From positions 248,001 to 312,000 of the forward strand of contig JACJXZ010000001.1 of NCBI GenBank assembly GCA_020636375.1: a DNA stretch of 64,000 nucleotides, in the 5' to 3' direction. Under the pieces are notes generated by a model, which saw only the letters and a program-made list of their open reading frames with translations, had not been told where the DNA came from and made no database searches. Origin of the DNA: Lewinellaceae bacterium (GTDB taxonomy: Bacteria > Bacteroidota > Bacteroidia > Chitinophagales > Saprospiraceae). The position numbers and the translations under genes were made by a program. Positions 55,010 through 63,317 of this stretch are shown here, in pieces (positions within the stretch are counted from its first letter, which is position 1; each line of letters begins with the position of its first letter).

Positions 55010-56725
55010 ATGGCCAAAACCTGCAGTTTCCTTTTCCTGGCTACCCGTCTAGCGTTGGACACCCAATTGGAGGTTCGTACATCGTACACAGCCCCAAACC
55101 CTGCCGAGTCCGTACATCGTACACAACCCCGGTCCATTCTGTCCAACCTTAGACGGATACCCGTTTTCCTCTTCTTTTCCCTGGCCTTCAACCTCTTTGC
55201 GCAAGTCAAAGAAGCCCCCGGCCGGCAGCGGGGCGAAGGCCCCTACGAACAACTCATCATCCGGGGCATTACCCTGATCAACGGCAACGGAGCGCCGCCC
55301 CGGGGGCCCATCGACATCGTCGTGGAGGGCAACCGGATCAAACAGATAGAAGTGGTAGGCAACCCGGGCGTGCCCATCGATCCCGCGGACAGGCCAATGC
55401 TCCGGGAAGGGGGCCGCGAACTCGACTGCGAAGGCATGTACCTGCTACCCGGCTTTGTCGACCTCCACGGCCACATCGGCGGCAAGGGGCAGGGCGCCGA
55501 CGCGGAGTACGTCTTCAAGCTGTGGATGGGCCACGGCATCACCACCGTGCGCGACCCGGCCTGCGGCAACGGCCTCGATTGGGTGCTAAAACACAAGGAG
55601 CGCAGCGCCAAAAACGAGATCACCGCGCCCCGTATTTTCGCCTACACCGTCTTCGGGCAGGGCAGCAAGGAGCCTGTCAGCACCCCGGAACAGGCTCGGG
55701 AGTGGGTGCGCCAAAACGCCGGCAGGGGTGCCGACGGCATCAAGTTCTTCGGCGCGCCGCCCGACATCATGGCTGCCGCGCTGGACGAGAACAAGAAGCT
55801 CGGCCTGCGCTCCGCCTGCCACCACGCCCAGATGGACGTCGGCCGCTGGAATGCCCTCCACTCCGCCCGCGCCGGCCTGACCTCCATGGAGCACTGGTAC
55901 GGCCTGCCGGAAGCCCTTTTCGCGGACCGCACCGTGCAGGACTACCCCCCTGACTACAACTACCAGAACGAGCAGCACCGCTTTGCCGAGGCCGGCCGCC
56001 TCTGGAAACAGGCCGCCCCACCCTACTCCGATCACTGGAACAAGGTGATGGACGAACTGCTGGCCCTCGATTTCACCATCGACCCCACCTTCAACATCTA
56101 CGAGGCCAGCCGCGACCTGCACCGCACCCGCCGCCTGGAGTGGCACGAGCAGTACACCCTGCCTTCCCTCTGGCGCTTCTACATGCCCAGCCGCATCAGC
56201 CACGGCTCCTACTGGCACTTCTGGGGCACGGAAGAGGAAGTTGCCTGGAAAGAAAACTACCGCCTGTGGATGACGTTCGTCAACGAATACAAAAACCGGG
56301 GTGGGCGCGTCACCGCCGGCTCCGACTCGGGCTTTATCTACCAGCTCTACGGCTTCGCCTACATCCGCGAGCTGGAACTGCTGCGGGAGGCGGGCTTCCA
56401 CCCCCTGGAAGTCGTCCGCTCCGCTACCCTCTATGGGGCCGAAGCCCTGGGGGCCGACGGCGAGATCGGCACAGTCGAGGTGGGCAAGCTGGCGGACTTT
56501 GCCATCGTGGAGGAAAACCCGCTGGCCAACCTCAAGGTGCTGTACGGCACCGGCGCCATCAAACTGCTGCCCGACAACTCGGTGGCCCGGGTGGGCGGCG
56601 TGAAGTACACCGTCAAGGATGGAATCGTTTTCGACGCCAAACAACTGCTGGCCGACGTGCGGGAGATGGTGCGCCAGGCCAAGGAGGAGGAAGGGTATGA
56701 GATCAGGCAGCCGGGGGTGGAGTAG
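55010..56725 (+). CDS. secreted amidohydrolase
   Basis: 571-aa metal-dependent amidohydrolase: LDCEGMYLLPGFVDLHGHIG (metal HxH), GIKFFGAP, HHAQ, HWYG, and GSDSGFIYQLYGF. The tail has GADGEIGTVEVGKLADFAI typical of imidazolonase-like enzymes. The N-terminal 45 residues are odd. A signal-like segment (LRRIPVFLFFSLAFNLFAQ) starts only at about residue 47, and the DNA before it contains a direct repeat (TCGTACATCGTACACA near 55076 and CCGTACATCGTACACA near 55111). The true start may lie inside, at a non-ATG codon. It probably acts on a cyclic or amide substrate outside the cytoplasm. Confidence 0.8.
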   Translation: MAKTCSFLFLATRLALDTQLEVRTSYTAPNPAESVHRTQPRSILSNLRRIPVFLFFSLAFNLFAQVKEAPGRQRGEGPYEQLIIRGITLINGNGAPPRGPIDIVVEGNRIKQIEVVGNPGVPIDPADRPMLREGGRELDCEGMYLLPGFVDLHGHIGGKGQGADAEYVFKLWMGHGITTVRDPACGNGLDWVLKHKERSAKNEITAPRIFAYTVFGQGSKEPVSTPEQAREWVRQNAGRGADGIKFFGAPPDIMAAALDENKKLGLRSACHHAQMDVGRWNALHSARAGLTSMEHWYGLPEALFADRTVQDYPPDYNYQNEQHRFAEAGRLWKQAAPPYSDHWNKVMDELLALDFTIDPTFNIYEASRDLHRTRRLEWHEQYTLPSLWRFYMPSRISHGSYWHFWGTEEEVAWKENYRLWMTFVNEYKNRGGRVTAGSDSGFIYQLYGFAYIRELELLREAGFHPLEVVRSATLYGAEALGADGEIGTVEVGKLADFAIVEENPLANLKVLYGTGAIKLLPDNSVARVGGVKYTVKDGIVFDAKQLLADVREMVRQAKEEEGYEIRQPGVE

Positions 56726-56760
56726 CGGGTTTTCGGCCTTCCGCAGACAAAACATTTCCT

Positions 56761-57229
56761 GGTAGTGGGTTAAATCCGTTGAAATTTTGATGGCAAATGG
56801 AGAGCGGACCTCATTGAGTTTCATAAATTAATCCAGGGAAATGTGGTTCCACCCCCTGCCCCCGCCAGCGGCTACGAGTTGTACATATCTTACTGTCAGC
56901 CCAACGGGCTGAAATAACCCAGCCCAGGGCATCGCCCTGGGCGACATCGGGCGCCAAACCATAGCCCTGAAGGGGCGATATAAATTATTTTGCCCTTTCA
57001 GGGCGTAATTGAACGGCCATTTGTCGCCCAGGGCGATGCCCTGGGCTATTCCTATTTCAGCCTTTCAGGCTGATGGCAGCCCATTGCCCATCTATGTACA
57101 ACTCGTAGCCGCTGGCGGAGCCTGTCCCGGACTCGTTTCGGGAGGATTTAGGGGGTGGACTAATCCCCCGTTTATTTTTTGAAAACCAATCAGGTCCGCT
57201 GGATAGATCAACGGATTTTACCCTCTACC
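56761..57229. mobile_element. nested fold-back element, MITE copy B with inner 257-bp element
   Basis: Outer arms 56761-56782 and 57208-57229 pair at about 19 of 22 positions. Inside them, AGCGGACCTCATTGAGTTTC (56804) and its partner ending at 57203 carry the same ends as copy A at 46437, with the outer bases changed on both sides. Inside that, 56862-56887 and 57093-57118 are perfect inverted repeats (26 bp) around a core with CAGGGC...GCCCTG palindromes. No ORF of note. It occupies half of the 1,038-bp gap 56726-57763. Confidence 0.75.
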
Positions 57230-57440
57230 CATTCCTTAACACAACAGGGCAACATGCCTTCTCGCTACGAGCTAAGCTGCTGCCTATGCGGAAGCCCGAA
57301 CAATAAGCAAGCGAAAGCTATTTTTTAAAACGAAAGCGCGCTCCTTGCTTGATCCGCATTCAATACGCAGCAATTTCTCATGTAGAGCATGCACGTATCG
57401 CCACAAAAATTTATCCGGCTCAAAGAGACGGACACAAAGG

Positions 57441-57476
57441 CACCAAATCCGCACTAAATTTAGTGCGGATTTGGTG
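57441..57476. repeat. perfect 36-bp palindrome
   Basis: An uninterrupted palindrome with half-site CACCAAATCCGCACTAAA. It sits inside a weaker CACAAAGGCACC/GGTGTTTTAGTG fold-back of the type found at 11440 and 39258. Confidence 0.8.
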
Positions 57477-57617
57477 TTTTAGTGTTTTCGTGGCATCTTT
57501 TCGCCACGTGTGTACCTTATATGAGAAATTTCTGTTCGATACGAACTGTGATTTTTTCAGCCTTCCGGTTGAAACAACTGCGCCCGAAGAAAAATCAACG
57601 CCTGCCCGGCGCTCCGC

Positions 57618-57678
57618 ATCCGGCTGGCCTGCCCGGCGCGGCTGCGCACGCGCTGCCGGGCAGGCCAGCCGGATGCTC
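57618..57678. repeat. GC-rich 22-bp stem hairpin downstream of the FGE-fusion gene
   Basis: Arms 57618-57639 and 57657-57678 are perfect inverses with a 17-nt loop. In the direction of the minus-strand gene it lies about 86 bp after the stop codon and is followed by a T-containing stretch, so it may be its terminator. Hairpins downstream of a variable region are also a known accessory of diversity-generating retroelements. Confidence 0.6.
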
Positions 57679-57763
57679 CGCTACACACAGAAAATGCCTC
57701 ACCTTTCTCACTGGAAAAGCAAGGCATCTCATCCTTATTGTAAAAAGGTAAAAAATTCAAAAT

Positions 57764-60700
57764 CTAACGAACCGCCCTGGCCAAACGGAACCCCAGGCTG
57801 TCGTTCCTGCCGCCAGGCGTGACGTAGCCGCGAACGGCAACGCGCACGTAGGCGGGGCTAAAGAGCCAGGATCCGCCGCGAATAACCCGGAGGGAGCCGC
57901 TGGCAGGGCCGCGTGGGTTTGTCTGGGCAGTAGACGGATAATCGCCATACCAATCCCAGCACCATTCGTAAACATTGCCGCTCATATCGTGCAGGCCCAG
58001 GCTGTTGGGGCTGTTGAGGCTGCCTACTGGAACCGTTTGCCTGCGGTATTCGCCTGCTACAGAATAAGATTTTTTATAGGCTTCACTACCATTAAAATTG
58101 ATCTCTTTCGGGTCGGCGGTATTTTTTCCGTTGCCGAAGCGCACATTCCGGCCGCGCTGCCGGGCGGCGTATTCCCATTCCGCTTCGGTAGGCAGGCGGT
58201 AGCCGTCGGCGCTCCAGTCGGCACTTACTTCTTCCCCTTTTCGGGTATATACGGGCTGGTAACCGTGCTGTACGCTCAGCCAGTTGCAATAATCCACGGC
58301 GTCATTCCAACTGACATTGATAACCGGGTGGCGGGCCCGGTCCCAGTTTTCATCATCGGGCTGCTCCCGGCCGGTTGCTTCGCAAAACCTGTCGTATTCC
58401 TCAAAAGTCACCTCGTAACGGCCGATATAGAAACCATCCAGGGTTACGTCATGAAGCGGCTTTTCATCATCATATTCATTGTCTTCCATTACATCGCCCA
58501 TCCGGAAATTGCCTCCCGGAACCAATACCATCTGTGGCCTGGGCACACTATCCTTATCCGCACACTTCCGCGCCTCCTCCACATACCGTCCCTGCGGGAA
58601 ATCAGCCAGGTACTTTTGGCAGGCTTCCGGGGTGCCGGCGGCCTGCGCCTGCCGCCAGGCCTCATCATCGCGCAGTTGGGTAATCCGCTGGCGGGCGGCC
58701 GCCGCGTAGGCGCCATCGGGATAAGCGCGCAGGAAGTTCTCATAAGCGGGGACGGTATTACCCCGTTGCGCTTCCTGCCAGGCGCTTTGCTCGCGGGCGG
58801 AGGCGATCTCGGCCAGCCGCTGGCGGGCGGCGGCGGCATTGGCCCCTTCCGGAAAGGAGGCCAGATAACCGTTGTAAGCCTCCGGCGTATTGGCGGCGAC
58901 TGCCCGTTGCCAGGCCTCCGCCTCCAGGGCTTCATTCGTGGGACTCAGCCGAATATCCGGCAGCTCTTCGCGGGGCGGGCCGCGCCATTCACTCGGTTCA
59001 TAACCGGGAGCAGAAGCGAGCAGTTGCATTACCTCCATGGCGGGCAGGCTGTCAAAGGCGTAGCGGCCGCGGGTATCGGTGGCGGCGGAAAACACATCGG
59101 GGCCGGTACCGGCGTCCAGCTCTGCGAAATTGACGTTCCGGGCGTCGCCCATGCGCACTGTAGCGCCGGCGATGGGCTTGCCGTCCTGCACATCCAACAC
59201 TTTGCCGCTAAGGGAAAAGAAAGCAGGCGGGGGCTCGGCGGCGGGACAAGCCTGCCGCATGGCGTTAATGTACTGAATAGCCATCTGCCCGGTGAGGGCT
59301 TCCGACAGTGCGCCCCCCCGTCGGAAATTAGCGCAGGCGATGACCTGCAGGCTGTCGGCGGGCAGGGCCTCGCACCCGGGGCCGGGCTGCCGGCTGCAAT
59401 TCCAGGCGCGGGCGGCGTAGTTGTAGTAGCGGGTGGCGGTATTGCGGTAGAAGGCGGTGTCCCGCAGGCTTATGGCGTCGGCGGCGCGGCGCAGGCTGTC
59501 CACCCGTTGGGTGTCCTGGGTCAGGATGGCGTCGGCGGCCAGGTATTCGAGGAAGAGCAGGCGGGCGCTGTCGCTGTCGAGGCAGAGCTCCATGTCTTTA
59601 TAGGCCACCGGTTCCCCTCCTTTGCAGGGGTTGAGGTCGGGGCGGAAGGCCAGCAAGGCCACTGCCAGCGCGCCCCAGACGGCCAGCAGGCGGGGCGCCA
59701 GCTTCCACCCCAGGCCGGGCAGCCCTTCGCGGAAGGCGAACTTTTTGAGGGCGCCGCCGAGCAGCACATCGAGGCGGGTTGGCTCGCGGTCCAGCAGGCG
59801 CAGGGCGACGAAGTCGGGCTTCTTGCCGGCGGCCAGGTAGGCGGCGAACTCCCGCTCCAGCTTGCGGCGGGCGGCCTTGCCGGGCTTCAGGAACAGCTCG
59901 TTGAGGATGAGGTTCATCCGGTAGTCGTCGAAAGCGGCCGAGTCGGCGGGCGGAGCGGGAGCCTGCTGCAAGAGGCTGCGCAGCGACTGCCGCAGGGGCT
60001 CCTCCAGACCGCGCTCCGACAGGTAGTCGAGCAGGATGGTGCGCGCCGCATCGGGAATGCGCCCCTCGGTAAACCAGGGCAGGCGGGTGAGCTCGCGCAG
60101 GTTTTCGAAGGTGATCAGTTCTTTGCCATGCACCGCCCCGAGGCTGCGCCCCAGGTGCAGGGTGAGGCCCCAGTGCAGGGCCGGCCACAGGGCGCAGGCG
60201 GCAATCCAGTCGGTGAGGGGTTGAGAAAATTGCCGCTGCAGGTCTTCCAGCAGGCCGTGCCCGAAGGTGAAGGGTTGGTGGAGGGCATCGTCCACTTTGG
60301 GCAACAGGCCGCAGGTATCGGTGGGGTCTTCGGCGGCAAACAGGCTGATGGCGGCGTCGAGGCCGCCCGGGCTGGCGGGCAGCAGGGGCAGCAGCTCTTC
60401 CAGTTGCCGCTCGCGGGGCCCCCAGGCCCGGCGGGGGCGCGGGCTGAGCAATACGCGCCGCGGCCAGGCGGACAGCAGCTGCGTCCAGGGCGCGGGCCGG
60501 CCGGTGAAGGGGGAAAGCAGCCCCTGCCCCTCTCCTACCAGGATGAGCTGCGCCCCGTCGTAGCGGTGCAGCAGTTCGCCCAGCGGAATGCCCTGGGGGT
60601 GCGCTTCGTCGAACAACACGCGGGGGTCGCCGTCGTAGAAGTAGCGCGCCACCGGCGCTTCGGCGCGCAGGAACACCTGGTACAGGCTGTCAAATAAGTG

Positions 60701-62032
60701 GGCCCGGTGGTCGTTGGCCGCCAGGCGGTCGATGAGCAGCAGGTAGTCGGGCGGCAGGGTGGGCCGGCGGTAGACGAAGGAGATGCGCCCCGCCTGCCGG
60801 CTGGTGGCGCGGATGGTGGCGGGCAAGTCGGGCCGCAGGCGCCGCCCGGGGGCGCGCCCGCGCAGGCGGTTGAGGAGGATCTGCAGGCCTGGCGCCAGCA
60901 GGGCGGCAGCATCCTGCCCGGTTTCGGGCTGCCAGACGTAGGGCGGGCGGCTGGGGCGCCGCAGCTCGGCTACCACCCGGGCGCGGCGGTACTGGTCCCA
61001 GCGCACGACGGCCCAGGCCAGGGCACCCAGCAGGAGGAGCAGCAGGGCTTTGAGCGGCCATTCGTACTGGCGGTAAAATTCAAAGCGGCGGCGGGCGGCG
61101 GCGTCGATCTTCAGCTCCGCGATATCGCGGGGATAGGGCAACTCTATTTCTTCGATCAGGCCGGTGTCGGGCGGCGGGGGCGGCGCCGGCGGCTCGGTAA
61201 TGGTGGCCACCCAGTACACCGTATCGGTGCCGCGGGCGTAGGTGAGGAAGGCGGTAAGGCTGTCCGCCGCGCCGGGTTCGGCCTCCGCTCCCGCTATGTA
61301 GGTTCCTATCCCGGTACTGTCCACCCGGAACCGGCCGCCGGGGGGCGTTTCCACCACTTCCCGCGGCTCGGTGTACAGCAGGCGGGCGGTGTCTTCTGCC
61401 CGGAGCAGGCTCCGCGCAATGGTGTCGCCGGCCATGGCGCTGGAATACACGGTGCGGGAAACGGGCTTTTCCGGCCCGGGGAACAGGGTGGGCCGCAGCC
61501 ACAGCCCGGCGGCACCCAGGGCCAGGGTGAGCAGCAGGTACCCGCTGCGCCGCGGCCACCCCCTCAGCAACTTCCGGGAAGCCCAGGCGGCGCCGGCCAG
61601 TACGGCGGCGGCCAGCCAGAAGACGGGGTTGGCGTACCAGCGTTCCAGCCCCGTATCCCACGCCATGCCGGCCAGCAGGGCCAGCAGGGGCGGAAAGAAC
61701 AGCAGGATGCGCCGCCAGCGCGTTTCGCCCTTCTGCGCTTCGGCCTGTTCCGGCGTTGCAGCCGCTTCCTCTTCCTCCGCTTCGGCAAATACCGCCCGCG
61801 CTTCCGCCAGGCACTGGCCGAACAGCTCGTAAAAGCGCTCCTGCTGCCGGGGCTCGGTGGCGAAGAGGGGCGCCAGCAGGCTGCGCAGGCGCTCCGGCGG
61901 CACATCGGCGGGCAGGCGGCGCAGCAGCTCTTGCACCTGCAGCAGCTTGTCGGGACCCAAAGCATAGCCCTCCCGCTCCTGGAGTTCCCGGAGCAGGCCA
62001 GCGATGAGGCGGTATTTGAATTCTACAGGCAT
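57764..62032 (-). CDS. membrane protein: helical N-terminus, vWA-like core, repeat stalk, FGE-like lectin domain
   Basis: 1422 aa from the ATG at 62032. Residues 1-100 are helical (GLLRELQEREGYALGPDKLL), resembling effector-associated modules. Three transmembrane helices follow (~108-125, 136-153, 163-181), then an extracytoplasmic loop, a fourth helix (~327-344) and a cytoplasmic region with a vWA-like strand (DYLLLIDRLAAN, ~429-440) and GLDAAISLFAAEDP. A fifth helix occurs near residue 800 (RLLAVWGALAVALLAF). Next come a CarboxypepD_reg domain (~955-1035) and three ~40-residue repeats ending FPEGANAAAARQRL, YPDGAYAAAARQRI and FPQGRYVEEARKC. Residues ~1160-1422 are an FGE-sulfatase-type fold (MVLVPGGNFRMGD, YRLPTEAEWEYAARQ, GNVYEWCWDWYGDYP) that lacks the paired catalytic cysteines, so a binding rather than formylglycine role is likely. 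The MoxR gene is 155 bp upstream. Confidence 0.82.
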   Translation of the reverse strand: MPVEFKYRLIAGLLRELQEREGYALGPDKLLQVQELLRRLPADVPPERLRSLLAPLFATEPRQQERFYELFGQCLAEARAVFAEAEEEEAAATPEQAEAQKGETRWRRILLFFPPLLALLAGMAWDTGLERWYANPVFWLAAAVLAGAAWASRKLLRGWPRRSGYLLLTLALGAAGLWLRPTLFPGPEKPVSRTVYSSAMAGDTIARSLLRAEDTARLLYTEPREVVETPPGGRFRVDSTGIGTYIAGAEAEPGAADSLTAFLTYARGTDTVYWVATITEPPAPPPPPDTGLIEEIELPYPRDIAELKIDAAARRRFEFYRQYEWPLKALLLLLLGALAWAVVRWDQYRRARVVAELRRPSRPPYVWQPETGQDAAALLAPGLQILLNRLRGRAPGRRLRPDLPATIRATSRQAGRISFVYRRPTLPPDYLLLIDRLAANDHRAHLFDSLYQVFLRAEAPVARYFYDGDPRVLFDEAHPQGIPLGELLHRYDGAQLILVGEGQGLLSPFTGRPAPWTQLLSAWPRRVLLSPRPRRAWGPRERQLEELLPLLPASPGGLDAAISLFAAEDPTDTCGLLPKVDDALHQPFTFGHGLLEDLQRQFSQPLTDWIAACALWPALHWGLTLHLGRSLGAVHGKELITFENLRELTRLPWFTEGRIPDAARTILLDYLSERGLEEPLRQSLRSLLQQAPAPPADSAAFDDYRMNLILNELFLKPGKAARRKLEREFAAYLAAGKKPDFVALRLLDREPTRLDVLLGGALKKFAFREGLPGLGWKLAPRLLAVWGALAVALLAFRPDLNPCKGGEPVAYKDMELCLDSDSARLLFLEYLAADAILTQDTQRVDSLRRAADAISLRDTAFYRNTATRYYNYAARAWNCSRQPGPGCEALPADSLQVIACANFRRGGALSEALTGQMAIQYINAMRQACPAAEPPPAFFSLSGKVLDVQDGKPIAGATVRMGDARNVNFAELDAGTGPDVFSAATDTRGRYAFDSLPAMEVMQLLASAPGYEPSEWRGPPREELPDIRLSPTNEALEAEAWQRAVAANTPEAYNGYLASFPEGANAAAARQRLAEIASAREQSAWQEAQRGNTVPAYENFLRAYPDGAYAAAARQRITQLRDDEAWRQAQAAGTPEACQKYLADFPQGRYVEEARKCADKDSVPRPQMVLVPGGNFRMGDVMEDNEYDDEKPLHDVTLDGFYIGRYEVTFEEYDRFCEATGREQPDDENWDRARHPVINVSWNDAVDYCNWLSVQHGYQPVYTRKGEEVSADWSADGYRLPTEAEWEYAARQRGRNVRFGNGKNTADPKEINFNGSEAYKKSYSVAGEYRRQTVPVGSLNSPNSLGLHDMSGNVYEWCWDWYGDYPSTAQTNPRGPASGSLRVIRGGSWLFSPAYVRVAVRGYVTPGGRNDSLGFRLARAVR
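57797..57892 (-). other. candidate DGR variable region at the C-terminus of the FGE-like domain
   Basis: The last coding segment reads (L)RV(I)RGGSW(LFS)PA(YV)RVA(V)R(GYV)TPG(G)R(NDS), where bracketed residues occupy the positions that vary in retroelement-diversified FGE proteins. Fourteen of the 15 bracketed codons end in C or T (ctc, att, ctc, ttt, agc, tac, gtt, ggc, tac, gtc, ggc, aac, gac, agc; exception gtg), as expected if they derive from AAC/AAT codons in a template. No template repeat or reverse transcriptase is in the window, so any such system would act in trans. Confidence 0.4.
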
Positions 62033-62187
62033 TGCTTTGCCGTCTTCGATTTAATAGAACTCGGATGACGCAGATACAGCGGGTTTTCGCAGATCTGGTT
62101 TACGCGGACCTGGAGGTCCGCGCTCCATGTCCTCCGACCACGAGAAATTTTAAAGTAACAAAGTAGAATTACACATTTACACCCACC

Positions 62188-63114
62188 CTACCCCCTGCCC
62201 TTCAATGCCTTCAAATCCTCCCTGGTCTTTGCCAGCACCGAATAAGACCCCAGCAACTGCTGCCGCTCCTCTGCGCTCATCTGTTTCGGCCGTTCCAGCT
62301 TGGCCGGGTCGAAGCCCGATTGTTGCAGCAGGTAGGCCCACTGTATGAGCTCGGCGGTGGCCGGTTTCTTCTGGAGCTTCAGGGAGTCGTCGTTGCGGAT
62401 GCCCTCGAAATGAGCGACCAGGGGCTGCAGTTTATCCTCCGGGAAGCCGGGCACTTTGGCCGAGACGATCTTCAGCAGCTTGTCGCGCTCCGGGAAGGTG
62501 ATGTGGAAGTACACCACCCGCCGCAGGAAGGGGTCGGGCAGGTTCTTCTCGCTGTTGGACGTCAGCACGATCACCGGGCGGTTGGCCGGCTCGGCGCGGT
62601 AGGTTTTGTCGATCTCCGGCACGTAGAATTCCAGATCCTCCAGGGCGGCCAGCAGGTCGTTGGGCAGGTCGCGGGGCGCCTTGTCGATCTCGTCGAGCAG
62701 TACTACGCGGCGGCCGCCGGAGACGATGGCCCTGCCGAGAGCCTGGTAGCGGATGAAGCGGCGCTCCAGCTCCTCGGCGCTGAGGGCCTCGGCCTGGTTC
62801 TGGCTGTACTGGAAGTGGGCCAGGGCGTCGTAGCTGTAGAACAGGTCATTGGCCGTGGAGGTCGTCTGCACGTTGAGGCGGATGAGCGCTCCCAGGTTGA
62901 AGTACCAGGCCAGGTGGTTGGCCAGCTCCGTCTTGCCGGTGCCGGGCTCGCCGGTCACCAGCAGGGGCTGCCCCAGCAGCAGGGCCACGTCGATGGCGTC
63001 GGCCAGCTCGGCCGAGGGCTCGTACAGGGCCGGGTCGTTGAGGCGCGGGTTGGGCTCAAAGGGCGGCAGCGGGGGGCGGGGCTGGGTTTTGTCGAGGTTG
63101 TAGAGGGATGGCAT
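62188..63114 (-). CDS. MoxR-family AAA+ ATPase
   Basis: 308 aa. Walker A GEPGTGKT (residues 55-62), Walker B VVLLDEID (137-144), sensor 1 VIVLTSNSEKNLPDPFLRR with the arginine finger region. This is a compact MoxR chaperone-like ATPase, which typically remodels or activates a partner bearing a vWA domain. The gene directly upstream of, and co-oriented with, the 1422-aa vWA-like membrane protein fits that pairing. No signal peptide. Confidence 0.93.
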   Translation of the reverse strand: MPSLYNLDKTQPRPPLPPFEPNPRLNDPALYEPSAELADAIDVALLLGQPLLVTGEPGTGKTELANHLAWYFNLGALIRLNVQTTSTANDLFYSYDALAHFQYSQNQAEALSAEELERRFIRYQALGRAIVSGGRRVVLLDEIDKAPRDLPNDLLAALEDLEFYVPEIDKTYRAEPANRPVIVLTSNSEKNLPDPFLRRVVYFHITFPERDKLLKIVSAKVPGFPEDKLQPLVAHFEGIRNDDSLKLQKKPATAELIQWAYLLQQSGFDPAKLERPKQMSAEERQQLLGSYSVLAKTREDLKALKGRG

Positions 63115-63243
63115 AGGTTTATTGTGTATTTGTGTATTTGCCTTGCCCGCCGAAGCCTCGGCGAAGGCGGGTGGATTCGTGGGGCTTTCGGATAAAGCTA
63201 CTGGCTTTCGGTTGTAACTTTTGTTTATTGTTTTCCCGGTTTG

Positions 63244-63317
63244 GGCCTGCGATCAGGATGATCGCGCCACGCGCCACGAGGAGGATCAAGGCCTGCGATC
63301 AGGATGATCGCGCCACG
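63244..63317. repeat. 28-bp direct repeat carrying a small palindrome
   Basis: 63244-63271 and 63290-63317 are identical; each includes GCGATCAGGATGATCGC, which folds on itself. A third partial GCGCCACGAGGAGGATCAAG lies between. The second copy overlaps the 3' end of the last gene and probably changed its C-terminus. Confidence 0.75.

Noticed and set aside
57240..57620. Template repeat of a retroelement next to the FGE gene
   Set aside because: I compared the gap with the variable region and saw no A-rich copy of it, and there is no reverse transcriptase in the window.
57764..58560. True formylglycine-generating enzyme
   Set aside because: The paired cysteines expected in the RGGSW segment are absent (RGGSWLFSPAYVRVAVRG), so catalysis is unlikely.
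57989..60697. 902-codon antisense ORF opposite the 1422-aa gene
   Set aside because: Its length reflects high GC and few stops. The minus-strand product has recognisable domains along its full length.
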